64,000 bases of DNA from JAVKFF01 sp040226215 (GCA_040226215.1 JAVKFF010000201.1:1-64000), one strand, 5' to 3'. Shown: positions 26,818 to 35,796, counted from the stretch's first letter. Translations and numbers: made by a program. Notes: generated by a model from the letters alone, not told the origin.

Positions 26818-28137
26818 ATGCCCGTACATCCCTGGATGCGTATCATGGCGGGCGGCGGTGCGGTCCTGCTGTCCCTGATGCTCCCGCCGGCGACGCATGC
26901 CGACGAGCTCACCATCGAAATGGATTTCATCAGCCTGAACAACGCGCTGTGGGCGCGCCAGCCCATCGCGCTGCCGTTCGGCGCGGCGGACGCGCATGGC
27001 GGCGTGGTCAGGCTGCGCCACGACACCCAGCCGGAATGCGCCGCCTCGGCGCTACGGCTGGTGCGCGACGCGCTCAACCAGACGGCGGTCAGCGCGGCGG
27101 CGCTGGAGAGCCTCGAGGTGACGGCCGATGCCGTGATCAGCCTGGTCGCCGGCTACGGTCTGCGCCGGGCCGCCAACGTGGCCGAGGTGACGCTGATCTA
27201 CCTGACGGCCACCGACAGCGAGGACTTCTACCTCTCGCTCGCCGAATGGCTGGCGGGGGAGGGCGTGTCGCGCTCAATCGTCGACGACGTCGCGGCGGAG
27301 GTCGCGAGCGAAATGACCGAGGGCATCGCCGGTGTGTTCACCGAGCAGTTCCGCCGGCCGATCCTGCGTGAGGTCCACGAACATCCGCAATGCGGCGAGA
27401 TCTCCGTCTCCTACCGGCTGGTGCCGGGATACGAGGAGGAGACCTACTCCTGGGACGGCCTCGACTATGGCACGCCCATCCTGCGCTTCCGCTCCGACGG
27501 CGACTGTCACCGGCGCTGGCCGCTCAATCGCGGCGACCAGCTGGGGCTGTTCCAGCTGTTCGTCGAGATGCCGGTCACCGGGACGGCCGTCGACGGCGAT
27601 GCGGCCAGGCTCACCGTGGGCGAGCCGCACTATTCGGTGCTGGCTCTCTGCGGCGATCAGAACGATCGCATCGCCTACGACACGGCGGAAGCCGGCGTGC
27701 CACCGCCGGAGATCGTCTCCTTCCTGCCGCACCATGGACCCACCGGCAACTGGTACTTCCTGGGCGAGGAGACCGGAACCTGGGAGGAGGGGCGGGCCTG
27801 GTGCCGATCCTTCGGTGCCGACCTCGCGGTGCTGGCCGATGAGGGCGAGCACGCCTTCCTCGCCGAGCACCTGGTGGGGGCGTGCCACAACCGGAACGGC
27901 TGCTGGATCGGCGCCAGCGACGCGGTGAGCGAGGGCGAGTTCCGCTGGATCGACGGCACGGCGCTCGAGGGCGTGCCCTGGCGATCGGGCGAGCCCAACG
28001 ACTTCTGCAGCGGCGAGGACTACGTGCACATGATGCGGAACGGGGCGCTGAACGACCAGGCGGTCGACGGCTCCTGTGGCGGCTGGGGGCTGATGCAGCC
28101 GGTCTGCGAGGCCGGCGCCGCGGGTAACCGGCTCTGA
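26818..28137 (+). CDS. Secreted protein with a C-terminal C-type-lectin-like domain
   Basis: A 439-residue exported protein with a signal peptide ending near THADE (about residue 30); the ATG at 26818 follows GGGGAGG. The middle 290 residues match nothing I know. The C-terminal 115 residues have the shape of a C-type lectin domain: WYFLGEETGTWEEGRAWC, then CWIGASDAVSEGEFRWIDG, then SGEPNDFCSGEDYVH, then a final Cys pair. The EPN triplet is the one linked to mannose-type, Ca-dependent sugar binding in animal lectins. It is a candidate surface or released glycan-binding protein; the ligand is unknown. Confidence 0.8.
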   Translation: MPVHPWMRIMAGGGAVLLSLMLPPATHADELTIEMDFISLNNALWARQPIALPFGAADAHGGVVRLRHDTQPECAASALRLVRDALNQTAVSAAALESLEVTADAVISLVAGYGLRRAANVAEVTLIYLTATDSEDFYLSLAEWLAGEGVSRSIVDDVAAEVASEMTEGIAGVFTEQFRRPILREVHEHPQCGEISVSYRLVPGYEEETYSWDGLDYGTPILRFRSDGDCHRRWPLNRGDQLGLFQLFVEMPVTGTAVDGDAARLTVGEPHYSVLALCGDQNDRIAYDTAEAGVPPPEIVSFLPHHGPTGNWYFLGEETGTWEEGRAWCRSFGADLAVLADEGEHAFLAEHLVGACHNRNGCWIGASDAVSEGEFRWIDGTALEGVPWRSGEPNDFCSGEDYVHMMRNGALNDQAVDGSCGGWGLMQPVCEAGAAGNRL

Positions 28138-28165
28138 CCGATCATCCGGCCCGGATCAAGCTGAC

Positions 28166-28789
28166 TCAGCGCCGGGATCTGGCCCAGAGCAGCATGACGG
28201 CGGTCTTCTGATCGACGATGCCGCCGCTTTCCAGCAGCGCGAGCGCTTCGTCGAGGGGAAGTTCGACGACCTCGATGTCCTCGCCTTCCGTCGCCAGGCC
28301 GCCCCCGTCTGCGATCCGGTCGGCCGCGCGGTAGGAAGCGTGGAAGAAGCTGATGTGCTCGGTGTTCGCGCCGGGCGTGGCGTAGAGGCGGAAGAGCGGT
28401 GTCACCGGGCCGACGCGCAGGCCGGTCTCTTCCGCCACCTCGCGACGGATCGTCTCCTCCGCATGGGCGTCGGACGGATCGACAATGCCGGCCGGCAGTT
28501 CCAGCAGGTGGCCGTCATCGCCGGTCCACCAGGCCGGGAAGCGGAACTGGCGCACCAGAACCACGGTGTCGCGTTCCGGATCGTGCAGCAGGATGGCCGC
28601 CCCGTGACCGCGGTCGAGGACCTCGCGGGTCTCCTCCTGCCAGCCGCCGTCCCGCCGGCGGCGGCGATAGCGGCCGCGGAAGAAGGTGAAGTAGCCCTTC
28701 CAGACCAGTTCGGTTTCGAGGCCGGCAAGGTCCGGATCCGCCGGGCGATCGGGGCTCAGGCGCTCTGGGGCGCCGGTCTCAGTCGTCAT
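28166..28789 (-). CDS. Nudix hydrolase, ADP-ribose/sugar-nucleotide pyrophosphatase type
   Basis: A 207-residue Nudix enzyme. The Nudix box is complete at residues 101-123 (GIVDPSDAHA, then EETIRREVAEETGL), with the Glu residues that bind magnesium. The strand before it (LLELPAG) and the late aromatic FRLYATPGANTEHI fit the NudF/NudK group that splits ADP-ribose or GDP-mannose. Its ATG overlaps the stop of the downstream exporter gene by 11 bp, so the two are co-transcribed. The substrate cannot be read from the sequence. Confidence 0.9.
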   Translation of the reverse strand: MTTETGAPERLSPDRPADPDLAGLETELVWKGYFTFFRGRYRRRRRDGGWQEETREVLDRGHGAAILLHDPERDTVVLVRQFRFPAWWTGDDGHLLELPAGIVDPSDAHAEETIRREVAEETGLRVGPVTPLFRLYATPGANTEHISFFHASYRAADRIADGGGLATEGEDIEVVELPLDEALALLESGGIVDQKTAVMLLWARSRR

Positions 28790-29807
28790 TCTCGTCCCTC
28801 ACGATCGCTCCCAGATTGCCGGCGGACGGGGCGGGCGGCACGACGGATTCCCGCAGCCGCAAGGCCCGGCGAAGCTGGTGTTCGCGTACCAGGATGTAGG
28901 TATTGGCGGCGAAGATCACGGCGCCGCCGACCCACACCCAGAGATCAGGCCAGGCCGCGAAAATCATGGCCGACAGCATGGTCGCCCAGACCAGGCGCGC
29001 GAAGTCGAACGGCATGACCACATGCGTCTCCGCCCATTTCAGCGACTCCGTCAGGCAGAGCTGTGCGGAGCCGCCGAGCAGGCCGACCACGACCAGGATG
29101 GCGAGTTCGGTCAGTCCCGGCCAGGACCAGACGAAAAGCGCCGGTACCAGAGCCAGCGGGGCCATCATGATCGAGGCGTAGGCGGCGATGGTGGCCGTGC
29201 CCTCGGTGCGCCCGAGATCCTTGATCTGGATCATCACGATGGCCCAGGCGAAGGAGGAGACGAGCACCAGCACCTCGCCCAGCCCCACCGTCGCCAGGCC
29301 GGGGCGCAGCACGATCAGCGTGCCGATGAAGCCGATGACGATGGCCGACCAGCGGCGCCAGCCCGCGCGCTCTCCGAACAGGACGAAGCCGAGCATGGTG
29401 GCGAAGAGCGGTGCCGTGAAACCGAGCGCGGTGACCACGTCCAGACCGGCGAGCGACAGCGCCGTGAAATGCGTCAGCATCGCCACCACGTTGACCGCCG
29501 CGCGCAGCGCCAGCTTCGTCGCCTTTCTGGTGCGGAAGATCGAGAACCCGCTCTGCCAGATGAAGGGCAGGGCGACCAGCAGGCCGAAGGCGATGCGGAA
29601 GAAGGCGATCACCAGCGGGTGCAGCGGCTCGTCCAGCCCGTCGAGATCGGTTTCCGCCAGGAACTTGATGACCGCGTGCATGGTGATGAACAGCACGGTC
29701 GAGGCCAGCATGAAGGTGATCGCCCGCAACGGCCGCCGCGGCCGGATGTCGGCCGGGCCGCCCGGGCGTTCCTTGGGCGGGCCGATGGGGAACCGAGGCT
29801 GGGGCAT
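28779..29807 (-). CDS. EamA-family (DMT superfamily) transporter
   Basis: A 342-residue membrane protein with ten predicted transmembrane segments in two EamA repeats (about residues 30-170 and 180-310), typical of drug/metabolite exporters such as RhaT- or YdcZ-like proteins. The stretch FTAPLFATMLGFVLFGER near 130 and TESLKWAETHVVMPFDFARL near 255 are family signatures. The ATG at 29807 is preferred because the longer frame to 29984 is Arg-rich and not homologous. It overlaps the Nudix gene and lies downstream of it. The substrate is unknown. Confidence 0.9.
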   Translation of the reverse strand: MPQPRFPIGPPKERPGGPADIRPRRPLRAITFMLASTVLFITMHAVIKFLAETDLDGLDEPLHPLVIAFFRIAFGLLVALPFIWQSGFSIFRTRKATKLALRAAVNVVAMLTHFTALSLAGLDVVTALGFTAPLFATMLGFVLFGERAGWRRWSAIVIGFIGTLIVLRPGLATVGLGEVLVLVSSFAWAIVMIQIKDLGRTEGTATIAAYASIMMAPLALVPALFVWSWPGLTELAILVVVGLLGGSAQLCLTESLKWAETHVVMPFDFARLVWATMLSAMIFAAWPDLWVWVGGAVIFAANTYILVREHQLRRALRLRESVVPPAPSAGNLGAIVRDENDD

Positions 29808-29949
29808 AGGTCCAAACTGGCCCCGGCCGCGCCCGCCCGTCAATTTGGCGCGGGCACATGACAGCCGTGCGCCCCTGCCGCGGGGCGTGCGCCAGGCGCC
29901 GACAGATCGCCCGGAACGCCTGCCGGCAGCGTTCGTCGCCGGCGCCGTG

Positions 29950-31002
29950 TCAGTCGCCCAGGCAGTCCTCCAGGCCGTCGGCAAGGCCGCGCATCAGGCG
30001 CTCGTAATGGCCCGGCCCCAGGGCCAGGTCGCCGCCGACGGGGTCCAGGATGCCGGTGCGCACCCCGGTGTCGCCGGCAATGGACTCCACGATCGTCGGC
30101 TCGAACTGCGGTTCGGCGAACAGGCAGAGTGCGCCACGCGCGGTGATGGTGTCCTGGATCTCGACGATGCGCGACGCACTCGGCTGGCTGTCGGGCGAGA
30201 CGGCGATGGAACCCGCCGCGTCGAGGTCGAAGCGGGTCTCCAGGTACTGGTAGGCGTCGTGGAAGACGATGAAGGGCCGGTCGGCGAGGGCCGACAAGCG
30301 CTCCGTCAGGTCCGCGGTCAAAACCGCCGTCTCGTCCGAAAAGCGCTCGGCATTCGCCCGATAGATGTCGGCATTGGCCGGATCGATCTCGGCCAGGCGC
30401 TCGGCGATCGCCCGGGCGATGGCGACGGCGTTGTCGGGGTCGAGCCAGAGATGCGCGTCCGTCGCGCCATGATCGTCTCCGGCGTGATCCTCGGAATGAT
30501 CGTGCTCGTCGTCGTGATCGTGCGCCTCGTCGTGATCGTGCTCGTCCGAGTGCGCTTCGTGATCGTCTTGATCGTGATGCCCATCATCGTCGTCGTGCGG
30601 CGCGAGGTCGTGTTCGTGGGACGCCCAGACGCCGCCCCCGCGCGCCTCCAGAAGCAGGAGGCCTGGCGCGTCGAGGACCGAGAAGCGCGCCTCGGCCGGC
30701 ACCAGGCTTTCCAGCGGTCGCTCCAGGGTGCTTTCCAGCAGACGACCGCCCCAGACCACGAGATCGGCCGACTGCAGCATGGCCGCCTGGCTCGGTCGCA
30801 TGGTGAAGGTGTGCGGCGACTGGCCGCCGTCGATCAGCAGATCCGGCTCCCCCGCGCCCGCCATCACCGCCGCGGTGATGCCGTGCAGCGGCGCGACTGA
30901 AACGACCACGGCGGGCGCCTGCTGGCCGGGCGCCGGAGAGGTTCCGGCAAGCAGGGCGGACAGGAGGATTGTCGGCAGAAGGGCTGGCCTGACGGCGGGC
31001 AT
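29950..31002 (-). CDS. znuA: Zinc ABC transporter substrate-binding protein
   Basis: A 350-residue periplasmic zinc-binding protein with a signal peptide (MPAVRPALLPTILLSALLAG). The zinc ligands fall in SPHTFTMRPSQ, TDAHLWLDP and VFHDAYQYLE, with an acidic ligand near the end. Between the first and second ligand lies a His/Asp-rich loop (about residues 130-185) that gathers zinc before transfer. It is divergent from the znuCB genes and the Zur box lies between them, so all three genes are repressed when zinc is plentiful. Confidence 0.95.
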   Translation of the reverse strand: MPAVRPALLPTILLSALLAGTSPAPGQQAPAVVVSVAPLHGITAAVMAGAGEPDLLIDGGQSPHTFTMRPSQAAMLQSADLVVWGGRLLESTLERPLESLVPAEARFSVLDAPGLLLLEARGGGVWASHEHDLAPHDDDDGHHDQDDHEAHSDEHDHDEAHDHDDEHDHSEDHAGDDHGATDAHLWLDPDNAVAIARAIAERLAEIDPANADIYRANAERFSDETAVLTADLTERLSALADRPFIVFHDAYQYLETRFDLDAAGSIAVSPDSQPSASRIVEIQDTITARGALCLFAEPQFEPTIVESIAGDTGVRTGILDPVGGDLALGPGHYERLMRGLADGLEDCLGD

Positions 31003-31061
31003 CGCTGGCTCCGGTTCTGGACAACACGGGGTGGGAGGGCGTAAGGACGGTACCGGGAGAT

Positions 31062-31082
31062 TAATGTTATATCATAACATGT
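31062..31082. promoter_or_regulatory. Zur operator between znuA and znuCB
   Basis: A palindrome ATGTTAT-ATC-ATAACAT (31064-31080) in an AT-rich stretch, 62 bp upstream of znuA and 41 bp upstream of the znuC start. It matches the form of alphaproteobacterial Zur sites (TAATGTTATA...ATAACATTA type). One site can serve both divergent transcripts. Confidence 0.85.
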
Positions 31083-31120
31083 CAATACCCATGCGGGACC
31101 AATGCGGTGCGGAGGTTGAA

Positions 31121-31957
31121 GTGGGCGCCAGAATGGGCCGGCTGATCGAGATGCGCGGCGTCGATGTCGATTTCGGTACCAGCCGGGTGCTGAGCCATAT
31201 CGACTTCGCCATCGATCCCGGCGAGATCGTCACCGTCATCGGGCCGAACGGTGCGGGCAAGACGACGCTGCTGCGCGTGGCGCTGGGCGCAATCCGGCCG
31301 CATGGCGGCACGGTCGAGCGGGCGCCCGGGCTGGTCATCGGCTACGTGCCGCAACGCATCCATGTCGACCCCGTCATGCCGATGACGGTCGACCGGGTGA
31401 TGGCGCTGACCGGCCGGCCGGATGCCGGCGCCGTGGCGCGCCGGCTGGCGGCCTTCGAGGTAACGCATCTGCGCCGGCGCCAGCTGGTCGACCTCTCGGG
31501 CGGCGAGTTGCAGCGCGTGATGCTGGCGCGCGCCATGGCGCGGGCGCCCGGTCTGCTGGTGCTCGACGAACCCACTCAGGGCATGGATGTCGGCGGTCAG
31601 GCATCCTTCTACGCGCTCATCCGGCGGGTGCGCGACGAGACGGGCTGCGGCGTCGTCCTGGTATCGCACGACCTGCACGTGGTGATGCGGGCGACCGACA
31701 AGGTCGTCTGCCTGAACCACCATGTCTGCTGCACCGGCACGGCAACGGCGGTGGCGCGCCACCCGGAGTACCGGCGCCTGTTCGGTCCGGCCGATGCCCG
31801 CGAACTGGCGATGTTCGCGCACGACATCGACCACCATCGCCACGAGCACGGCGCGCAGGACGGTGCCGGATCGGCCGAGACCCACCAACCGGGAGCGCAG
31901 GACCACGGGGCGCCCGATCACGGGGCGCACGATCACGGGGAGCGGTCGCTGCCGTGA
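31121..31957 (+). CDS. znuC: Zinc ABC transporter ATP-binding protein
   Basis: A 278-residue ATPase. Walker A (GPNGAGKTT), the signature LSGGELQRVMLARAMARAPG and Walker B (LLVLDEPTQG) followed by VSHDLHV are intact. I chose the GTG at 31121 because GGAGG lies 5 bp before it; in-frame ATGs at 31079 and 31091 lack that site and the first falls inside the Zur box, and an ATG at 31133 is too far from it. The C-terminus is His-rich (HDIDHHRHEHG and later HGAPDHGAHDHGE), which is uncommon for ZnuC and may help handle zinc. It overlaps znuB by 4 bp. Confidence 0.95.
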   Translation: MGARMGRLIEMRGVDVDFGTSRVLSHIDFAIDPGEIVTVIGPNGAGKTTLLRVALGAIRPHGGTVERAPGLVIGYVPQRIHVDPVMPMTVDRVMALTGRPDAGAVARRLAAFEVTHLRRRQLVDLSGGELQRVMLARAMARAPGLLVLDEPTQGMDVGGQASFYALIRRVRDETGCGVVLVSHDLHVVMRATDKVVCLNHHVCCTGTATAVARHPEYRRLFGPADARELAMFAHDIDHHRHEHGAQDGAGSAETHQPGAQDHGAPDHGAHDHGERSLP

Positions 31958-32763
31958 CGCTGCTCGACGATTTCTTCACCCGCGCCGTGCTCGGCGGCAT
32001 CGGCGTGGCGCTCGCGGCGGGACCGCTGGGCTGTTTCGTGGTCTGGCGGCGCATGGCCTATTTCGGCGACACGCTGGCGCACAGCGCCCTGCTTGGCGTC
32101 GGACTCGGCATCGCCGTCTCGCTGAACCCGCTGGCCGGCGTGGCCGTGGTCTGCGTGCTGATCGCGCTCGCCATCTTCCTCATGCAGCGTCAGCGCCGCT
32201 ACGCCACGGATACGGTCCTCGGCCTCCTGGCCCACGGCACGCTGGCCTCCGGCCTCGTTATCGTCAGCCTGCTGGAAGGGCTCAGGCTCGACCTGCTCGG
32301 CTACCTGTTCGGCGACATCCTGGCGATCTCCGCGCAGGATATCGCGGTCATCTATGCCGGAGCGGGGCTGATACTTGCGGTGCTGTGGCTGATCTGGCGG
32401 CCGCTGCTGGCCGATACCGTCAGCCCGGAGATCGCGCATGTGGAGGGCAGCGCCACCGGCGCGTCCCGGCTCGCCTTCGTGCTGCTGATGGCGCTGATCG
32501 TCGCCATTGCCATGCAGGTGGTCGGCCTGCTGCTGATAACCTCGATGCTGATCATTCCGGCGGCCGCGGCGCGGGCGGTGTCCCGGACACCGGAGCACAT
32601 GGCGTTCGCCGCCGCCCTGCTCGGCGTCGTCGCGGTGCTGGCGGGATTGCAGGGCTCGCTCCGGGCGGACACGCCGGCGGGACCGTCGGTGGTCGCCGCG
32701 GCGCTGATCCTCTTCGTCCTGATGCAGGGCGTCGGTCGGCTGCGCACACGGCGCGACCGCTGA
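31954..32763 (+). CDS. znuB: Zinc ABC transporter permease
   Basis: A 269-residue membrane permease of the ABC-3 (metal) family with about eight transmembrane helices. Its GTG start overlaps the znuC stop (GTGA at 31954-31957), so translation is coupled. The stretch GDTLAHSALLGVGLGIA near residue 38 and the long hydrophobic segments before the C-terminal RLRTRRDR are as expected. It forms the membrane channel for zinc with ZnuC in the cytoplasm and ZnuA in the periplasm. Confidence 0.95.
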   Translation: MTLLDDFFTRAVLGGIGVALAAGPLGCFVVWRRMAYFGDTLAHSALLGVGLGIAVSLNPLAGVAVVCVLIALAIFLMQRQRRYATDTVLGLLAHGTLASGLVIVSLLEGLRLDLLGYLFGDILAISAQDIAVIYAGAGLILAVLWLIWRPLLADTVSPEIAHVEGSATGASRLAFVLLMALIVAIAMQVVGLLLITSMLIIPAAAARAVSRTPEHMAFAAALLGVVAVLAGLQGSLRADTPAGPSVVAAALILFVLMQGVGRLRTRRDR

Positions 32764-32827
32764 CGGCCTGCGTTGCCCGCCTCCGGGACCGGCCGAGGCT
32801 TGTCCGGTCCCCGCGGGAGGCCCGCGC

Positions 32828-33292
32828 TCAGAAGCGCTGCTGGAACTCCGAGACGTAGAGGCTGGCCGGCAGGCCGCTGCCGCGGTTGTAGGAGCCGATC
32901 CAGATGTCGTACTGGCCCGACAGCGGACGCGAGAAGAAGATCGCCGGGTCGAAGCCGTCGGTGTCGTCGTTGCACCACCACGATCCGTCCGGGGCGTTGA
33001 CGATCAGCGTCGTGTCGTAGGCGGAGCGCACGTAGAACTGCAGCGGCAGGGCGCCGCTCGCCCGGTACATGATGCGGACATCCGGGCGGTTGGCGATCGA
33101 ACCACGGCATTGCGGGCTCAGGCTCTCCGCCGCGAGCGTGCCGCCGGCCGTGATGGGCACGATGAACGGATCGTTCGCGTAGCCGGAGTCGAGATAGTAG
33201 GTCCCGAAGGACGGGTTCAGCGACCAGTTCTGGGCCTGGGCGGCGATGGGCGCCACAACCAGAAAAAGTGCCGCAAGAAGAAATTTGCGCAT
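32828..33292 (-). CDS. Secreted beta-sandwich protein of unknown function
   Basis: A 154-residue protein with a clear signal peptide (MRKFLLAALFLVVAPIAAQA). The mature part is predicted to be all beta, with PLQFYVRSAYDTTLIVNAPD, WWCNDDTDGFDPAIFF and GQYDIWIGSYNRGSG, a pattern like bacterial pre-peptidase (PPC-type) domains. One Cys pair may form a disulfide. It stands alone, convergent with znuB and downstream of no clear partner. It is probably periplasmic or extracellular; the function is not known. Confidence 0.72.
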   Translation of the reverse strand: MRKFLLAALFLVVAPIAAQAQNWSLNPSFGTYYLDSGYANDPFIVPITAGGTLAAESLSPQCRGSIANRPDVRIMYRASGALPLQFYVRSAYDTTLIVNAPDGSWWCNDDTDGFDPAIFFSRPLSGQYDIWIGSYNRGSGLPASLYVSEFQQRF

Positions 33293-33431
33293 TCGGGATA
33301 TCTCCGCTTACCGAGAGTCATGGCCCTCCCATCCAACGACCGGGATTACTTCCGGGTTGGAGAATAGCGGGGGTGCGTGCCGTGGAAAAAGAGACTTTTT
33401 GCCGGAATGCGACTTTCCGTCGCAAGCAGAA

Positions 33432-33459
33432 GGCCCCGCGCGGCGGTGCCGGCGGGGCC
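33432..33459 (-). terminator. Hairpin downstream of nrdB
   Basis: A perfect 8-bp stem (GGCCCCGC and GCGGGGCC, 12-nt loop) lies 31 bp after the nrdB stop codon on the minus strand, followed by a weak T-rich stretch (TTCTGCTTG). It is a likely terminator or 3'-end stabiliser. Confidence 0.6.
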
Positions 33460-33489
33460 CTGGCCGTCAGCCCGTGGACGGACGCGACG

Positions 33490-34524
33490 TCAGCCGAGCG
33501 GCGCGCCGGTGTTGCGGCGCTGCATCAGCTGGTCGAAATGCGACCAGACACCGGCTTCGCCGTGCCAGTCGCCCCGGGTCGCGCCCTTGGAGTATTCGGT
33601 CGCCCGCTGCTCGAAGAAGTTGGCGTGCTCGACGCCGTTCAGGATCTCCGTCAGCCAGGGCAGGGGGTGTTCCTTCTCGCCATAGACGGTCGGCAGGCCG
33701 AGCTGCTTCAGGCGCCAATCGGCGATGTAGCGGATATAGCGCTTGATGTCCTCTTCGGTCATGCCCTCGACCGATCCCATCTCGAAGGCGAGTTCGATGA
33801 ACTTGTCCTCCAGCCCGATCACGGTCTTGGCGCAGTCGACGATGTCGTCCTTCACGGTCCTGGTCAGACAGCCGGTTTCCGAGGCGAAGGCGTGGAAAAG
33901 CTTGATCATGCCCTCGCAGTGCAGCGACTCGTCGCGCACCGACCAGGAGACGATCTGGCCCATGCCCTTCATCTTGTTGAAACGCGGGAAGTTCAGCAGC
34001 ATGGCGAAGGAGGCGAAGAGCTGCAGGCCCTCGGTGAAGGCGCCGAACATGGCCAGCGTGCGGGCGATGTCGGCATTGGTGTCGACGCCGAAATGCTGCA
34101 TGAAGTCGTGCTTGTCGGCCATCGCCTGATAGTCGAGGAAGGCCGAGAACTCGCTGTCGGGCATGCCGATGGTCTCGAGCAGCAGGGCGTAGGCGGCGAT
34201 GTGGACGGTCTCGATATTGGAGAACGCCGCCAGCATCATCTTCACCTCGGTCGGTTTGAAGACGCGGGAATAGCGTTCCATGTAGTTGTCGTTGACCTCG
34301 ACATCCGACTGGGTGAAGAAGCGGAAGATCTGCGTCAGCAGGTTGCGCTCGCCATCGTCGAGCCTGTTCGCCCAGTCCTTGCAGTCCTCGCCCAGCGGCA
34401 CCTCTTCCGGCATCCAGTGGACCTGCTGCTGGCGCTTCCAGAAGTCATAGGCCCAGGGATAGCGGAACGGCTTGTAGGAATAGCTGGGCGTCAGGAGTCC
34501 TGGCTTGGCAACCGAGTCCGGCAT
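33490..34524 (-). CDS. nrdB: Ribonucleotide reductase class Ia small subunit
   Basis: A 344-residue di-iron protein that holds the tyrosyl radical for making deoxyribonucleotides. The region TVHIAAYALLLETIG near residue 105 carries the radical Tyr, and SDVEVNDNYMERYSR, DYQAMADKHDFM and RDESLHCEGM supply iron ligands and helix contacts. The ATG at 34524 has GGAG upstream. The large subunit gene is not next to it. Two NrdR boxes lie upstream, so transcription is probably repressed when dNTPs are abundant. Confidence 0.95.
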   Translation of the reverse strand: MPDSVAKPGLLTPSYSYKPFRYPWAYDFWKRQQQVHWMPEEVPLGEDCKDWANRLDDGERNLLTQIFRFFTQSDVEVNDNYMERYSRVFKPTEVKMMLAAFSNIETVHIAAYALLLETIGMPDSEFSAFLDYQAMADKHDFMQHFGVDTNADIARTLAMFGAFTEGLQLFASFAMLLNFPRFNKMKGMGQIVSWSVRDESLHCEGMIKLFHAFASETGCLTRTVKDDIVDCAKTVIGLEDKFIELAFEMGSVEGMTEEDIKRYIRYIADWRLKQLGLPTVYGEKEHPLPWLTEILNGVEHANFFEQRATEYSKGATRGDWHGEAGVWSHFDQLMQRRNTGAPLG

Positions 34525-34569
34525 GCTCTTCTCCAAAGGACCGACAATGGGTCGGTTGAGTCTGTTGGT

Positions 34570-34616
34570 ACGCTATATATGGCGTCGACGTTCTTCCTGG
34601 TCACTATATGTCGTAA
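34570..34616 (-). promoter_or_regulatory. Paired NrdR boxes upstream of nrdB
   Basis: Box 1, ACGCTATATATGGCGT (34570-34585), is palindromic and fits the NrdR consensus ACACWATATATWGTGT. Box 2, TCACTATATGTCGTAA (34601-34616), is weaker. Their CTATAT cores are 31 bp apart, three helical turns, the spacing known for NrdR pairs. They lie 46-92 bp upstream of the nrdB start codon. Confidence 0.8.
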
Positions 34617-34816
34617 GCTCAGGCCCGGCAACCGGGTCGACCACACACTTTCACATGTGGTGATCGAGCCGGCCAGAGTCCATGCAGGCCGCCCCGGCAT
34701 CATGCGCCTTCGGAATGGCCGCCGCCCGTTCGACCATTGGCCCGGGAAGGCGATTGCCTATATTCTCGGCCCATGCTCCGGGCTTGCGGGTTATCGAGCG
34801 GACGTGGAGAATTGCC

Positions 34817-35773
34817 ATGCCTAAGGTCTTCATCGACGGCGAGGCCGGCACGACCGGCCTGCAGATCCTCGACCGGCTGCAGGGTCGGACGGACATCGAG
34901 CTGATCCGCCTCGACGAGGCGCGCCGCAAGGACGACGCCGCCCGCCACGAGGCGCTGAACGCCGCGGACGTGGCGATCCTCTGCCTGCCCGACGAGGCGG
35001 CGCGCGACGCCGTGGCGATGATCGACAACCCGACGACGCGGGTGATCGACGCCTCGACCGCGCACCGCACGGCGGAGGGCTGGCACTACGGCTTTCCGGA
35101 GATGGACCCCGACCACCGCGACGCCATCGCCGGCTCGACCCGCATCGCCAATCCCGGCTGCTACCCGACCGGCGCCATCGCCCTGCTGCGTCCGCTGGTC
35201 CGGGCGGGCATCGTGCCCACGGATTATCCGGCGACGGTGAACGCGATCTCCGGCTACTCCGGCGGCGGCAAGGCGCTGATCAATCGCTTCGAGGCGGAGG
35301 GTGACGAGACGCCGTTCTATCTCTACGCCCTCTCGCTCAAACACAAGCACCTGCCGGAGATGCAGCGCTGGTGCGGCCTGAAGCACGCGCCGGTGTTCAT
35401 GCCGTCGGTCGGCCGCTTTCGCCAGGGCATGCTGGTCTCGGTGCCGCTGCACCTCTCGGCCCTGCCCGGCTCGCCGGCGATCGCCGACATGGTCGAGATC
35501 TGGCGGGCCCATTATGCGGGCGCGCGATTCGTCGAGGTGGTCGGGGCCGCGGAGGCGGCCGGCATGGCCGAGCTCGAGCCCCAGGCGCTCAACGGCAGCA
35601 ACCGGCTATGCCTCCACGCCTTCGGCAGCGAGGACGGCAGCCAGGCCGTGCTGGTTGCCCAGCTCGACAATCTGGGCAAGGGAGCCTCGGGCGCGGCCGT
35701 GCAGAACCTGAACCTGTCACTCGGCCTCGATGAAGCGGAGGGCCTGACCGAGCGACTGTCCGAGGCGGCCTGA
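34817..35773 (+). CDS. argC: N-acetyl-gamma-glutamyl-phosphate reductase
   Basis: A 318-residue enzyme of arginine synthesis that reduces N-acetylglutamyl phosphate to the semialdehyde with NADPH. The Rossmann motif GEAGTTGLQI is at residues 8-17. The catalytic Cys115 lies in NPGCYPTGA, and the active-site His stretch KHKHLPEMQ near 180 is present. The sequence matches the shorter, less common ArgC type. The ATG at 34817 follows GGAGA. The reading frame is open further upstream but the family starts with MPKVFIDGEAG. It stands divergent from nrdB. Confidence 0.95.
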   Translation: MPKVFIDGEAGTTGLQILDRLQGRTDIELIRLDEARRKDDAARHEALNAADVAILCLPDEAARDAVAMIDNPTTRVIDASTAHRTAEGWHYGFPEMDPDHRDAIAGSTRIANPGCYPTGAIALLRPLVRAGIVPTDYPATVNAISGYSGGGKALINRFEAEGDETPFYLYALSLKHKHLPEMQRWCGLKHAPVFMPSVGRFRQGMLVSVPLHLSALPGSPAIADMVEIWRAHYAGARFVEVVGAAEAAGMAELEPQALNGSNRLCLHAFGSEDGSQAVLVAQLDNLGKGASGAAVQNLNLSLGLDEAEGLTERLSEAA

Positions 35774-35796
35774 GCCGCGGCCCGGCCGGGCATGGT

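Noticed and set aside
30318..30587. Minus-strand frame rich in Thr, Arg and Ile inside znuA
   Set aside because: It is the out-of-frame reading of the His/Asp-rich loop codons of ZnuA.
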